Of a stretch of 64,000 bases of DNA, positions 34,961 through 44,348 are shown piece after piece (within the stretch, counting starts at the first letter, position 1; each line of letters opens with the position of its first letter). A program made the position numbers and the translations under genes. A model generated the notes under the pieces. It was not told the origin of the DNA. It worked only from the letters and a program-made list of their open reading frames with translations, and made no database searches. Location of the stretch: positions 470,453-534,452 of the forward strand of contig NZ_FUFN01000009.1 in the NCBI RefSeq assembly GCF_900162615.1. The letters are read 5' to 3'. The stretch comes from Virgibacillus proomii. GTDB taxonomy: Bacteria; Bacillota; Bacilli; Bacillales; Amphibacillaceae.

Positions 34961-36376
34961 TTACCCTTCATTTGATACTTGATCTTGAGCTGGAGACTTA
35001 CTTTCAATTAATTTGGAATAAAGTAGAAAAACAAATAGAAAAGAACTTATGGAAACAGCTGGATATATTCCACTGATAGCTATACAAATAACAGATAAAT
35101 ACCCCAGACTCTCTTCTAGCTGTGAAACGTATTTTTGGTTTTTTATCATCTGATTTGTTTTAATTATTTTTACATGCATTAAATAAATATACGAAGTCAA
35201 AAACAGCAGTGCATGTAAAGGTATCCACCAAGTGGGATATAAAATATAAAAAATAATTATTGGAATAAATAAGAACAGGATTCCAATATGTGCCAATTTG
35301 AGGAAACCTTTTTTATAGTCTTCAAGTGACCATGGTAGTATCTGTATCATATCATTACTAAACCGATCTAGGTAAAAGCTAGAAGCTATTGAAGTATACA
35401 CATAAATGGTAACAGCTACGCCTACATAAAACAGCCATTTAGGTACAAATATAAAAACAGTCAGCATGATAAAAAGCGAAGCAAGAGAACGAAAGATTAA
35501 CTCATGTTGTTTCGTAACATACAATTTCCATAAACGATTATACATTTGTACCGTTGATTGAAACGACTGCTTTTGTTTATAGCTATTTTGAAATATCGTA
35601 TAGCTTTTAGGCCGCCTAAACTTAGTTTTTGAAGCGAATCCTGCCAGCTGCATTCGCCAAAGCGTAAAATCACTAATTTCCGTTACTTTTGACCAATTTA
35701 TTCGCCAAAACAAACCTGGTATTAGAATGATATTTATGAAAACAATTGCTCCAATGATTGCAATTCCTACCCTTTCACTATTTACCAAAAAACCAATTCC
35801 ACTGATTATAAGCATCGATAAAAACAGCCCTATTTTAACAGACAACCGCTGTTGAAATAACTTCCACTGAGGAATCGACATGAAAATATCAAAACTGAGA
35901 GTCAAACCAACAAACATAAAAATAATTTTTGTATCAATAGGTGTTAAAAGTGCAGTAATTCCACCAATAAAGACGTAACTGAACAGCTTATTTATCCACC
36001 TTTCCACCAATGTCAAAAACCAAATATTTCCCCTTTTGTACGGTAGTAATGACAATTGATATTCAGCAGTGGAAAACAAGACACCTGGCTCACGAAAAGC
36101 ATTGAACATATAACGAATCGGTAGAACAGCAATTAATAACCAAACCCCTTTTTGCGCATGTTCTTCTACAATTAAAAAGTAATCATTAAATTCTGCCATG
36201 ATATCACCAAAGATAAACATGGCGGCAAACAAGTAAGCAAATAGTAATCCTGCATAAATAGCGGTTGTTTTATCCAGTAGCAGTTCTAAAGCCATTTTAT
36301 TCAATTTTCGTTTCTTTTTAAACCGGTTTCTGCGAATGAATAAGAAACTCTTCAAAAGCGATGGACGCCGAATCAT
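34961..36376 (-). CDS. ABC exporter permease (EcsB-like)
   Basis: The 471-aa membrane protein has about ten hydrophobic segments after a basic N-terminus, and a soluble loop around residues 245-290. Its shape (basic start, paired helices, no ATPase domain) fits EcsB-type permeases, though identity is low. The ATG overlaps the TGA of the ATPase gene (ATGA), so the two subunits are made together. The substrate is unknown; EcsAB affects protein secretion and intramembrane proteolysis in B. subtilis. Confidence 0.75.
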   Translation of the reverse strand: MIRRPSLLKSFLFIRRNRFKKKRKLNKMALELLLDKTTAIYAGLLFAYLFAAMFIFGDIMAEFNDYFLIVEEHAQKGVWLLIAVLPIRYMFNAFREPGVLFSTAEYQLSLLPYKRGNIWFLTLVERWINKLFSYVFIGGITALLTPIDTKIIFMFVGLTLSFDIFMSIPQWKLFQQRLSVKIGLFLSMLIISGIGFLVNSERVGIAIIGAIVFINIILIPGLFWRINWSKVTEISDFTLWRMQLAGFASKTKFRRPKSYTIFQNSYKQKQSFQSTVQMYNRLWKLYVTKQHELIFRSLASLFIMLTVFIFVPKWLFYVGVAVTIYVYTSIASSFYLDRFSNDMIQILPWSLEDYKKGFLKLAHIGILFLFIPIIIFYILYPTWWIPLHALLFLTSYIYLMHVKIIKTNQMIKNQKYVSQLEESLGYLSVICIAISGIYPAVSISSFLFVFLLYSKLIESKSPAQDQVSNEG

Positions 36377-37068
36377 TTCTTAATTCTCCTATCTATCGTT
36401 GCAAATTGATTAATCGGTCCTTGACTATGGATTTTCCCTTCTTTTAGCATAATAAAGGCATCAGCTATTCCCTTCATTCGATCCAGCTGATGGCTAGTCA
36501 CAAGAACGGTTGTTCCGCTTGCTATTTTCTCTTTTATCAACTGTTCGAAATAATCTACGGCATAAATATCTAACCCCATAAATGGTTCATCGATCAATAA
36601 TAACGGTGTATCCGGCAAGAGCGCACAAATCGTTTGCACCTTTTGCCTCATTCCTTTGGACAACGATTCAGGATATTCGTCAAGCTTATCTACAAGCTCA
36701 AAGCCTTTTACCATTCGATCAATTCGTTCGTTCAATTCATTTTTTGCTATTTCATAGCTCATTCCATAGAGCTGAAAATGCTGCATAACTGTTAATTCTG
36801 TTAATAACATCGGTTCTTCAGGCAGGTACGAGAGTAATAGCTTAAACGTTATAAAATCGTCATCTTGATGGAAAGACTCGTTAATGATTATTTTCCCTTG
36901 AGCCTTTTTTATCATTCCCATTATTGTCTTTAGTAACGTTGATTTTCCAGCACCGTTATGCCCCACAAGTGCCGTAATGGTTCCTTGGGGCAATGAAAAC
37001 GAGGCATGATCAATAAGTTTTTTTTGATCAATTTCTGTCGTTACTTCAATCACTTCTAACGCTTTCAA
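36373..37068 (-). CDS. ABC transporter ATP-binding protein (EcsA-like)
   Basis: The 231-aa ATPase has Walker A GHNGAGKST, Q-loop SYLPEEP, signature LSKGMRQK, Walker B LLLIDEP and an H-loop TSHQ. The start is TTG at 37068, with AGAGGGG seven bases upstream; the longer reading from 37143 would add an unrelated hydrophobic peptide. It pairs with the overlapping permease gene. Confidence 0.88.
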   Translation of the reverse strand: MKALEVIEVTTEIDQKKLIDHASFSLPQGTITALVGHNGAGKSTLLKTIMGMIKKAQGKIIINESFHQDDDFITFKLLLSYLPEEPMLLTELTVMQHFQLYGMSYEIAKNELNERIDRMVKGFELVDKLDEYPESLSKGMRQKVQTICALLPDTPLLLIDEPFMGLDIYAVDYFEQLIKEKIASGTTVLVTSHQLDRMKGIADAFIMLKEGKIHSQGPINQFATIDRRIKK

Positions 37069-37330
37069 TCTAATTCCCCTCTCTACAAAAAATACTAGAT
37101 ATGTATATATAATAGTACGTAAAATTACATAAAAAAGATTCATCTAACAACACTATCCCGACTAAAAATAGCGTCGTTTTGTCTTTAAAAATGCTTTTGA
37201 TAAAAAGACGAAGGTCAGCTAAGATCAAACAACCTGAGAAAATCATATGTATCGCTGTCGACATTTTGTTATCCTTGAAAAAACCGAAATATGTCTCTGT
37301 CGCATCTTTTTTGTTGTGTCGACCCAAACG

Positions 37331-37426
37331 AATCGAGCATTTAGATGCCGTTGTCGTTATCCCAGCACTTTAGACTCCTTTGTATTCTCTAGCAGGGGTC
37401 TTACGGTACCTTAAATGCGAAATAAA
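37331..37426 (+). repeat. Type A fragment, hairpin 2 only (A13)
   Basis: AATCGAGCATTTAGATGCCGT and ACGGTACCTTAAATGCG are the two arms of type A hairpin 2. The upstream part (about 37145-37325) carries A-prime-like blocks (TATCGCTGTCGA, TTGTTATCCTTGAAAAA). The rest of the 37069-37797 gap, before the phnD promoter region, is AT-rich and unassigned. Confidence 0.6.
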
Positions 37427-37797
37427 ACAAAATTTTAATGATAAGATTTTCTCTGCCATAAACTGATTGTTAAGCTTGGCTGGGCTGGCTTTCTTGTTGT
37501 TATTTTCTGCTCAAATAGTAATCTTAACACTGCATAGCTGATATTTCTTTCACTGAAAGCGATTATTGTTTCCTATTTTGAAACATATCATACTTCCTGT
37601 CTTTTTAGGGGGTAATACCTTATATTTATTACCTTAAAATTTTATTTAAAAAAACTTAACCGTTAGATCATTGATTTTTAGCGGTTTTATATTAAAGCAA
37701 CATAAAATTTATAAAGTTGTTATAGAATTTTTAACTAAAATAGTATTTAATAAGAGAGAAATGCTTTTTAAATAATATCTTTTCTAGGAGGGTCTAC

Positions 37798-38733
37798 ATG
37801 AAAAAGTGGTACAGCCTATTTATTATACTTTTTTTAGCTTTCTTACTGGCTTCCTGTGGAAGTTCTAATGATTCCAAGGGAGAAGACAAAGCAAGTGATG
37901 TCGATGAGCAAGCAGGAAAACCGGATCAATTAGTTATGGGGTTTGTTCCTTCACAAGATTCTGACACAATCGCTGATACAGTAGAACCATTAGCAAAACG
38001 CTTAAGTAAAGAGTTAGATATAGAGGTAAAAGGAGAAGTAATGACCAATTACAATGCCCTAGTTGAAGCAATGGGTGCTAATCAGGTGCATATCGGTTTT
38101 ATCCCGGCATTTGGTTATGTCCTTGCCAACGTACAGTATGACGTAGAAGTAATTCTTAAATCCATCAGACATGGTTCTGGTACATACAAAGCACAATACG
38201 TTGTTCGTTCTGACTCTGATATTGAATCCTTAAAAGATTTAGAAGGGAAGGTATGGGCATACGCGGATAAAGGATCTACATCCGGTTACTTATTCCCAGC
38301 CTATCAAATGATGGAAGAATTCGGCTATGATTCTGGCACAGAATTAGAGAGTGACTTTTTCGCAAGTACTACTGCCACCGGTGCGCATGATAATGCAGCC
38401 ATTTCTGTTTATGAAGGGGACGCTGATGTAGCTACAACTTTTGTTGATGCCCGTACAGAGCTGGAAGAAGAGTATCCTGATGTCATGAAAAAATTAAAAG
38501 TTATTGGCTACACAGACGAAATTCCTAACGATACCATATCTGTAACCAAAGATCTGGATGATGAATTAGTGAAAAAAATTAAAGAAACATTCCTTTCTTT
38601 TAATGACGATGAAGAAATGATTAAAATTATGAACAACGTGTATAATTGGGATGGCATCGATGAAGCAACGGACGAAGAATATCAAATCGTTAAAGATACG
38701 TACCAAAAATTCAAAGACGATATAGAGTTGTAA
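37798..38733 (+). CDS. phnD: PhnD-type substrate-binding lipoprotein
   Basis: The 311-aa ABC binding protein has a signal peptide and lipobox LLASC (Cys20), a charged linker and a PhnD fold (about 45-305; LVMGFVPSQDSDTIADTVE, YNALVEAMGANQVHIGF, ATTFVDARTELEEEYPD). Such proteins bind phosphonates, phosphite or phosphate esters outside the membrane. AGGAGG precedes the ATG. It is separated from phnC by a hairpin that can act as a leaky terminator, which would make more binding protein than transporter. Confidence 0.9.
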   Translation: MKKWYSLFIILFLAFLLASCGSSNDSKGEDKASDVDEQAGKPDQLVMGFVPSQDSDTIADTVEPLAKRLSKELDIEVKGEVMTNYNALVEAMGANQVHIGFIPAFGYVLANVQYDVEVILKSIRHGSGTYKAQYVVRSDSDIESLKDLEGKVWAYADKGSTSGYLFPAYQMMEEFGYDSGTELESDFFASTTATGAHDNAAISVYEGDADVATTFVDARTELEEEYPDVMKKLKVIGYTDEIPNDTISVTKDLDDELVKKIKETFLSFNDDEEMIKIMNNVYNWDGIDEATDEEYQIVKDTYQKFKDDIEL

Positions 38734-38781
38734 ACAACAAACTTATTTAAAGCAAAACATGATATATTTTAAAATCATTGT

Positions 38782-38812
38782 AAAAAGGGAGAGCTCAATC
38801 TGTCCCTTTTTT
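38782..38812 (+). terminator. Intercistronic hairpin between phnD and phnC
   Basis: AAAAAGGGA and TCCCTTTTTT pair around a 12-base loop with a T-run. This is a partial terminator within the transporter operon. Confidence 0.7.
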
Positions 38813-38858
38813 CCCAATTTTTAAACAATTTATTTCTATAATGGGGGGCTATACATAT

Positions 38859-39635
38859 ATGATTCAATTTAAAGATGTTGGGCTCGTCTATCCAAATGGG
38901 ACAGAAGGGTTAAAAAATATTAATTTAACTATCAATGACGGTGAATTTGTCGTTATTGTCGGACTATCAGGTGCTGGAAAATCCACCTTAATTCGCAGTA
39001 TTAATCGTCTTGTCACTCCGACAAGCGGGACATTATCCGTTGACAATGAAAATATTCTTCATTACCGAGGTAGAGAACTGCGAAAGTTGCGGACAAAAGT
39101 TGGTATGATTTTCCAAAACTATAACCTTGTTAACAGAACCAATGTGCTAAAAAATGTGTTGGCAGGCCGTTTAGGTCATACAGGTACATTACGGTCTATT
39201 TTAAATTTGTATAAAAAAGCAGATATCGCGTTGGCATATGAAAGCCTGAAGCGTGTAAATATAGGAGAAAAAATATACAATCGAGCTGATGAGCTAAGTG
39301 GCGGACAGCAGCAACGTGTCAGTATTGCTCGTGTACTTACCCAACAGCCAAAATATATTTTAGCGGATGAACCCGTTGCTTCACTGGATCCACCGACATC
39401 TCACCAAGTAATGACCTATTTAAAAAAAATAAATAAAGAAGACAACATCACAACGATTGTCAATCTCCATTTTATTGATATGGCGATGGAATATGCAGAT
39501 CGGATCATTGGCATGCGAGCAGGTGAAATAGTATTTGACGGACCGGTGTCTAAAGTAACAGAAAAAACGTTCGAAGAGATCTACGGTCGAGCAATACGTG
39601 AAGATGACTTGCGTGGGGGGGCGAAAGAATCGTGA
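38859..39635 (+). CDS. phnC: Phosphonate-type ABC transporter ATP-binding protein
   Basis: The 258-aa ATPase has Walker A GLSGAGKST, Q-loop IFQNYN, signature LSGGQQQRVSIAR, Walker B YILADEP and H-loop NLHFID, typical PhnC. The start is ATG at 38859, with a G-run ribosome site nine bases upstream; the ATG at 38841 precedes the ribosome site. Its TGA overlaps the GTG of the first phnE gene. Confidence 0.93.
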   Translation: MIQFKDVGLVYPNGTEGLKNINLTINDGEFVVIVGLSGAGKSTLIRSINRLVTPTSGTLSVDNENILHYRGRELRKLRTKVGMIFQNYNLVNRTNVLKNVLAGRLGHTGTLRSILNLYKKADIALAYESLKRVNIGEKIYNRADELSGGQQQRVSIARVLTQQPKYILADEPVASLDPPTSHQVMTYLKKINKEDNITTIVNLHFIDMAMEYADRIIGMRAGEIVFDGPVSKVTEKTFEEIYGRAIREDDLRGGAKES

Positions 39636-40447
39636 TAAAACAAACACATCATTCGCCGGCGGGAAAAGCACCATCTATATATCCAGTCAAAACAAAATTG
39701 CAAATTACCATTGTATTCTTTTTCGTACTCGGCTTTTATTTATTTAGTATGTTCTGGACACAACAAGAGATGGTTGGTGGCTTTGGTAATGCAGTAAGTA
39801 ATATGTATGTCGTTATTGAAAAGTTTTTTCCACCTAATTTTGAAGTAATACCTAAAGTCTGGAAAGAGATGGCTCAAACTGTTCAAATGGCAATTATTGC
39901 AACTACATTAGCCGCGATTTTAACAGTGCCATTAGCTATTTTATCAGCACAAAATATTACAACCTTTAAGCCATTGTATGTCATTACTCGCACCTTTTTA
40001 AATATTTTACGTACCATTCCTGATTTAGTATTAGCAGTTGTATTTGTAGGTTTATTTGGTGTTGGGATTCTGCCAGGCATTTTAGCGTTGTTTATTTTTT
40101 CATTAGGCATTTTAGCAAAACTGATTAGTGAAACAATTGAAGCAGTTGATATGGATCCACTTGAAGCTATGCGCGCTTCAGGAGGAAATATTTTTCAGGT
40201 CATTTTTTATGGGCTTATCCCGCAAGTATTACCACAGTTTACATCATTTGTACTGTATGTATTTGAAATTAACGTGCGAGCTTCTGTTGTATTAGGACTC
40301 GTTGGTGCTGGTGGAATTGGTTTAATACTTGATCAACAGCTTGGTTTTTATAATTATCCAAATGCGATGGCAATCATTATTTTAATTTTTATTGTCGTCA
40401 TTGTGATTGAATATATAAGTACTAAATTAAGGGAGGCATTGATTTAA
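39632..40447 (+). CDS. phnE: Phosphonate-type ABC permease, first copy
   Basis: The 271-aa inner-membrane permease has six or so helices and the EAA loop EAMRASGGNIFQVIFYGLIPQ near residue 180. The start GTG at 39632 overlaps the phnC stop, and its stop overlaps the next ATG. It forms a heterodimeric channel with the second PhnE. Confidence 0.92.
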   Translation: MIKQTHHSPAGKAPSIYPVKTKLQITIVFFFVLGFYLFSMFWTQQEMVGGFGNAVSNMYVVIEKFFPPNFEVIPKVWKEMAQTVQMAIIATTLAAILTVPLAILSAQNITTFKPLYVITRTFLNILRTIPDLVLAVVFVGLFGVGILPGILALFIFSLGILAKLISETIEAVDMDPLEAMRASGGNIFQVIFYGLIPQVLPQFTSFVLYVFEINVRASVVLGLVGAGGIGLILDQQLGFYNYPNAMAIIILIFIVVIVIEYISTKLREALI

Positions 40448-41247
40448 TGAGCTCTTATTCATTACCTCCAAAGCAACCAAAGTCTGTGTTTAAGAAAATA
40501 AAGTATATCCTCATCGCTTTAGCTTTAATTTCCATTTATATTTGGACGTTCTTAGGGATTGAAATTGACTGGGGGAGATCATTTGAACGGATGCTAAGTA
40601 ATTTTGACCGTGTTATACCTAGACTATTTAGTCCGGATTGGTCAGCTACAGAAGAAGTTGCTTTAAAGATTTGGGAGACGGTGCTTATTGCCTTTGCTGG
40701 ATCACTAATGGCAGCAATATTAGCTATTCCATTAGGCTTTCTAGCTGCAAAAAATATGACAGGCAGTAAAATCCTTGCTACCATTGGTAAATGGATTTTA
40801 TCAGCAGTACGTGCATTCCCAGATATTATTCTTGCTATTTTATTTGTTGTGGCTGTTGGTCCCAATGCTTTTGCAGGTGTTCTGGCGATTGCAATTGGTT
40901 CAACTGGAATGCTGGGAAAGCTTTATTCGGAAGCCATTGAATCGATTGATATGAAAGTTATTGAAGCAATCGAAGCAAATGGCGCAAACAAAATTCAAAT
41001 TCTTTTTTATGGCGTTATCCCACAAATTATCCCTGAGTTTTTATCCTATGCGATCTACCGCTTTGAAGTAGATATTAGGGCTTCATCCATTTTAGGTATT
41101 GTTGGTGCTGGCGGGATCGGTACAATGATTATTTTCGCTTCCAGTAACCGTAACTGGAACGAAATGGGATTAATTTTATTAGCTATTATCATCGTTGTCA
41201 CCATTATTGACTTTATCTCTGCACGGATTCGGCGAAAAATCATCTAA
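40447..41247 (+). CDS. phnE: Phosphonate-type ABC permease, second copy
   Basis: The 266-aa permease is about a third identical to the previous PhnE, with an EAA loop (EAIEANGANKIQILFYGVIPQ). It overlaps the previous gene by one base (TAATG) and is followed by a terminator. Two PhnE genes per operon are usual in firmicutes. Confidence 0.92.
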   Translation: MSSYSLPPKQPKSVFKKIKYILIALALISIYIWTFLGIEIDWGRSFERMLSNFDRVIPRLFSPDWSATEEVALKIWETVLIAFAGSLMAAILAIPLGFLAAKNMTGSKILATIGKWILSAVRAFPDIILAILFVVAVGPNAFAGVLAIAIGSTGMLGKLYSEAIESIDMKVIEAIEANGANKIQILFYGVIPQIIPEFLSYAIYRFEVDIRASSILGIVGAGGIGTMIIFASSNRNWNEMGLILLAIIIVVTIIDFISARIRRKII

Positions 41248-41256
41248 AAAAAGGGG

Positions 41257-41303
41257 CATCCGTGGTTTCATTCCACGGATGACTAACTTTTTGCTTTTTA
41301 ACC
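41257..41303 (+). terminator. Terminator of the phnDCEE operon
   Basis: GCATCCGTGG and CCACGGATG pair around TTTCATT and are followed by ACTAACTTTTT. It separates the transporter from the nucleotidase gene. Confidence 0.75.
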
Positions 41304-41480
41304 AAGTAAAGTCGAGATTGCATTGTATGGAAAACATTCAAAAAACTGATAAAATGTTGACATCTGACTTCATGATCTTTTTATCCTCTTTCTGAACATG
41401 TACTGACTCTATAAACATAAAAATTTTTATGCGAAATCCACTTCTCTCGCTAAAATTCATAACGATAAGAAAGGATGCTT

Positions 41481-43061
41481 ATGTTGAAAAATGATAATAC
41501 AAAGCTGCTAATTTTATACACAAGTGATGTTCATGGTCATATAATGCCAATAAATTATGGAACAAAACAAGAAGCTGTTGGCGGCTTGGCAAGATTTAGT
41601 ACTGTAGTAAAAGAGATTCGCAGTAAATCTGATCATGTCCTTGTTCTTGACAATGGAGATCTGATTCAAGGCACACCATTGATGACCCATTATATAAAGC
41701 AACACAGTAACAAACCTAATCCTATGATAAAAGCAATGAATAGGATCAACATTGATGCCGGAGTGATCGGGAATCACGAATTTAATTTTGGTCAACAAAT
41801 TTTACAGGCGGCCATTGATCAGTCAAACTATCCATGGATTTCAGCTAATATTATTGATAAAAATACAAACAAGCCCAAATACGGACCACCTTATATTATT
41901 AAAATAATCAATAAAAGTATAAAAGTCGCTATTATTGGTGTGACTACCCATTACATACCCAATTGGGAGTCAAAAGAACATATTACTGGTCTTCATTTTA
42001 CTGATGCCCTTACTACTGTAAAGGAATTAGTTCCTTTTGTTCGTAAAATGGAGCAACCTGATTTAGTAATCGTTGCTTATCACGGTGGGTTCGAGCGAGA
42101 TATTGAAACTCACGAAGTAACAGAACCATTAACAGGTGAAAATCAAGGATACGAAATATGTCAGATTGATGGCATTGATATACTCCTCACTGGTCACCAA
42201 CATCGGCAATTAACCGGTTATATTAATAATGTATTAGTTATCCAACCTGGAAATAATGGGATCGCCTATGGAGAGATTGAAGTAGTATTTGAAAACAGCA
42301 GAACGGGTTGGAAAGTAAAGGACAAGCAGGCTTCTGTTCAACTTTTATCGGATATACCACCTGACAAGGAAATATTATTAGAAACGGAAGAGATTGAACA
42401 GTCTACCCAAAAATGGCTTGATCAACCGGTTGGTTATATTAAAGGTGATATGACGATTGATGATCCTTTTTTTGCTAGAATAAAAAAACATCCATTTATT
42501 GAATTTATCCAAAAGGTACAGATGGAGGCAAGTGATGTGGATATATCAGTTACGTCATTATTAAATAACAACTCCAAAGGCTTTAAGTCTACAGTTACTA
42601 TGCGAGACGTTGTCGCTAACTATATGTATCCGAATACGCTCGTCGTTTTAGAATTGCAAGGAAAAGACATGAAAGCAGCTCTAGAAAAAAGTGCAGCTTA
42701 CTTTATGCTGGATGAAGAAGGAAATATTATAGTTAATCCTAGTTATGAGCAACCAAAACCCCAGCATTATAATTATGATATGTGGGAAGGAATTACCTAC
42801 ACCATAAACGTTGCAAAGCCAATTGGCGAACGAATCGAGAAATTGTGTTATCATGATCAACCAATTATAGAACATGACCGCTATCATGTGGTATTAAATA
42901 ACTATAGAGCAAGTGGTGGAGGAGATTACACCATGTTTCAAAATAAACCGATTGTTAAAGAAATTCAAAAAGATGCGGTTGAGTTGATACGAGCATATTT
43001 TGAAAAATATACAACCGTAGAAGCTACTGTAACGGAAAACTTTTCCGTCGTGGCTAAGTAA
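41481..43061 (+). CDS. Bifunctional metallophosphatase / 5'-nucleotidase, cytosolic
   Basis: The 526-aa protein has a calcineurin-like N-terminal domain with SDVHGH (Asp16, His18), NGDLIQG, GNHEFNFG, YHGGFE and GHQHR. A 5'-nucleotidase C-terminal domain has NNYRASGGGDY. It hydrolyses nucleotides or 2',3'-cyclic nucleotides. It lacks a signal peptide and membrane anchor, unlike the secreted YfkN or UshA type. The start is ATG at 41481, with AAAGGA five bases upstream. It follows the phosphonate-type importer, so it may strip phosphate from an imported phosphoester. Confidence 0.9.
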   Translation: MLKNDNTKLLILYTSDVHGHIMPINYGTKQEAVGGLARFSTVVKEIRSKSDHVLVLDNGDLIQGTPLMTHYIKQHSNKPNPMIKAMNRINIDAGVIGNHEFNFGQQILQAAIDQSNYPWISANIIDKNTNKPKYGPPYIIKIINKSIKVAIIGVTTHYIPNWESKEHITGLHFTDALTTVKELVPFVRKMEQPDLVIVAYHGGFERDIETHEVTEPLTGENQGYEICQIDGIDILLTGHQHRQLTGYINNVLVIQPGNNGIAYGEIEVVFENSRTGWKVKDKQASVQLLSDIPPDKEILLETEEIEQSTQKWLDQPVGYIKGDMTIDDPFFARIKKHPFIEFIQKVQMEASDVDISVTSLLNNNSKGFKSTVTMRDVVANYMYPNTLVVLELQGKDMKAALEKSAAYFMLDEEGNIIVNPSYEQPKPQHYNYDMWEGITYTINVAKPIGERIEKLCYHDQPIIEHDRYHVVLNNYRASGGGDYTMFQNKPIVKEIQKDAVELIRAYFEKYTTVEATVTENFSVVAK

Positions 43062-43161
43062 GCGACTGAACAAAAGCTTAAAGAGCTAAGTTTACTAAAA
43101 GCCGAGCGTTAAAGCTAGAAATGCTTGGTCAGTGACGTACAAACTGGAAGCTTCCCCAGAA

Positions 43162-43245
43162 ATAATGTGAAACTTCATTCAAAAGATACTTTTCTACTTG
43201 AATGAGCAGATCACAATCTCCGTTCGTAGGTGTCTTTGAAAAACA
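43162..43245 (+). repeat. Type A-prime repeat, degenerate
   Basis: AATGTGAAACTTCATTCAA pairs its CATTCAA with TTGAATG. It is followed by a decayed second half ending CTTTGAAAAAC, as in the 34258 copy. Confidence 0.5.
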
Positions 43246-43278
43246 GGAATGTCTTGCTGCCAAAATGCCAACGAATTT

Positions 43279-43480
43279 GAAAAACTTGGCTTATCACCAA
43301 GTCTGCGAAAGCTATCTTTTTTCTTATACGATAAAGTGAAACTTCATTCCGTGGAATGCTTTTTACACGGAATGTTAGTTAAATCAATCGGGCATTTAGG
43401 GGCCGTTTTTCTCATCATGTTTGCAACATGATTAGCATATTTTTTGAAATGAGAAAAATACGGCTCCTTTTTAAATGCAA
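43279..43480 (+). repeat. Composite element: type B + type A15 with exchanged apical stem
   Basis: Type B (43279-43328, TATCACCAAG variant), then TTATAC and type A from 43330 with CATTCCGTG/CACGGAATG. Hairpin 2 has basal GGGGCCGT/ACGGCTCC, and an apical stem TTTTTCTCAT/ATGAGAAAAA that replaces the CTCCCACTT/AAGTGGGAG of other copies while remaining paired. No tail is seen. The rest of the 43062-43545 gap is unassigned. Confidence 0.75.
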
Positions 43481-43545
43481 ACTGTTCACTCGACAAAACT
43501 ATGCCATCCCGAACTTCTTGGTTTTTTATACCCTTCTACACTAAA

Positions 43546-44100
43546 TTAATCATCATATGCTTCCGTTTCAATATCTTGCTCTAAGATATCTCCTGTTTCT
43601 GCATTAATTTCAAAGTCTGCTTCTTTCTTGCCATTCCTTAACTCTACTTCATAAATTAACTGATTATCGTCTTTATCTAATTCAACACTTATAACATCAC
43701 CGTCAAATTGCTTATTAGCAATTTTCTTAGCTTCTTCTACAGAAATAGAGTTCTTTTTATCCATATTTTCCAAAGCAGCGTCATCATCGTGATCCTCTTT
43801 GGTTCTATCCTGTTTTATTTCTTTTTTACTTTCATGCAAAACTTCGCCTGTATCTCCATCTAATTCTAAATCATATTCGGTATTGCTATTTTGCACTTCG
43901 ACTTCATATACCGCTTTGTTTTGATCTTTATCTAACTCAAACTCTGTAATGGTTCCGTCATATTGTTCCTGAACCATACTTCTTATTTTCTCACTATCAA
44001 GTTTTGGATTTACTTCATCAGCATTTGTATAGTAAACACCTGACCCTAATATAACCGCTCCTGCTACAGCTCCAATAATAATACCTAGCTTTTTTTTCAT
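43546..44100 (-). CDS. PepSY domain protein, membrane-anchored (YkoI-like)
   Basis: The 184-aa protein has an N-terminal membrane anchor (residues 7-24) and two PepSY domains (about 38-92 and 115-178), each with EVEVQN / EVELRNGKKEADFEINAETG. It faces the outside, with a strongly acidic tail. PepSY domains are thought to inhibit or sense extracellular peptidases. It lies next to a YkoGH-like two-component pair but behind a terminator, so it has its own promoter or depends on read-through. Confidence 0.85.
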   Translation of the reverse strand: MKKKLGIIIGAVAGAVILGSGVYYTNADEVNPKLDSEKIRSMVQEQYDGTITEFELDKDQNKAVYEVEVQNSNTEYDLELDGDTGEVLHESKKEIKQDRTKEDHDDDAALENMDKKNSISVEEAKKIANKQFDGDVISVELDKDDNQLIYEVELRNGKKEADFEINAETGDILEQDIETEAYDD

Positions 44101-44317
44101 TTTTCTTCACTCCTTGTTTGTTGTTATTTATATCATAACCATAGGGAATAAGAACACTGTGTGAATAAGATTAGAATTCAATGAGAAATAGAAGGATTTT
44201 CGGTAAGTATATTTAGAAATGTTGCTATACAGCTAGCATTAGTGTCGCTAACTTACTAATTGATGCGAAATTAATTCCACCTGTAAAAACGGAGATAATT
44301 TCCTAAAAAAGGACAAA

Positions 44318-44348
44318 TGAAAAACTTCTGGTCATTTTTCACCAGAAG
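44318..44348 (-). terminator. Terminator after the second PepSY gene
   Basis: CTTCTGGT and ACCAGAAG pair around an eight-base loop, followed by TTTTTC on the minus strand. It is directly at the stop of the PepSY gene at 44349. Confidence 0.85.
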
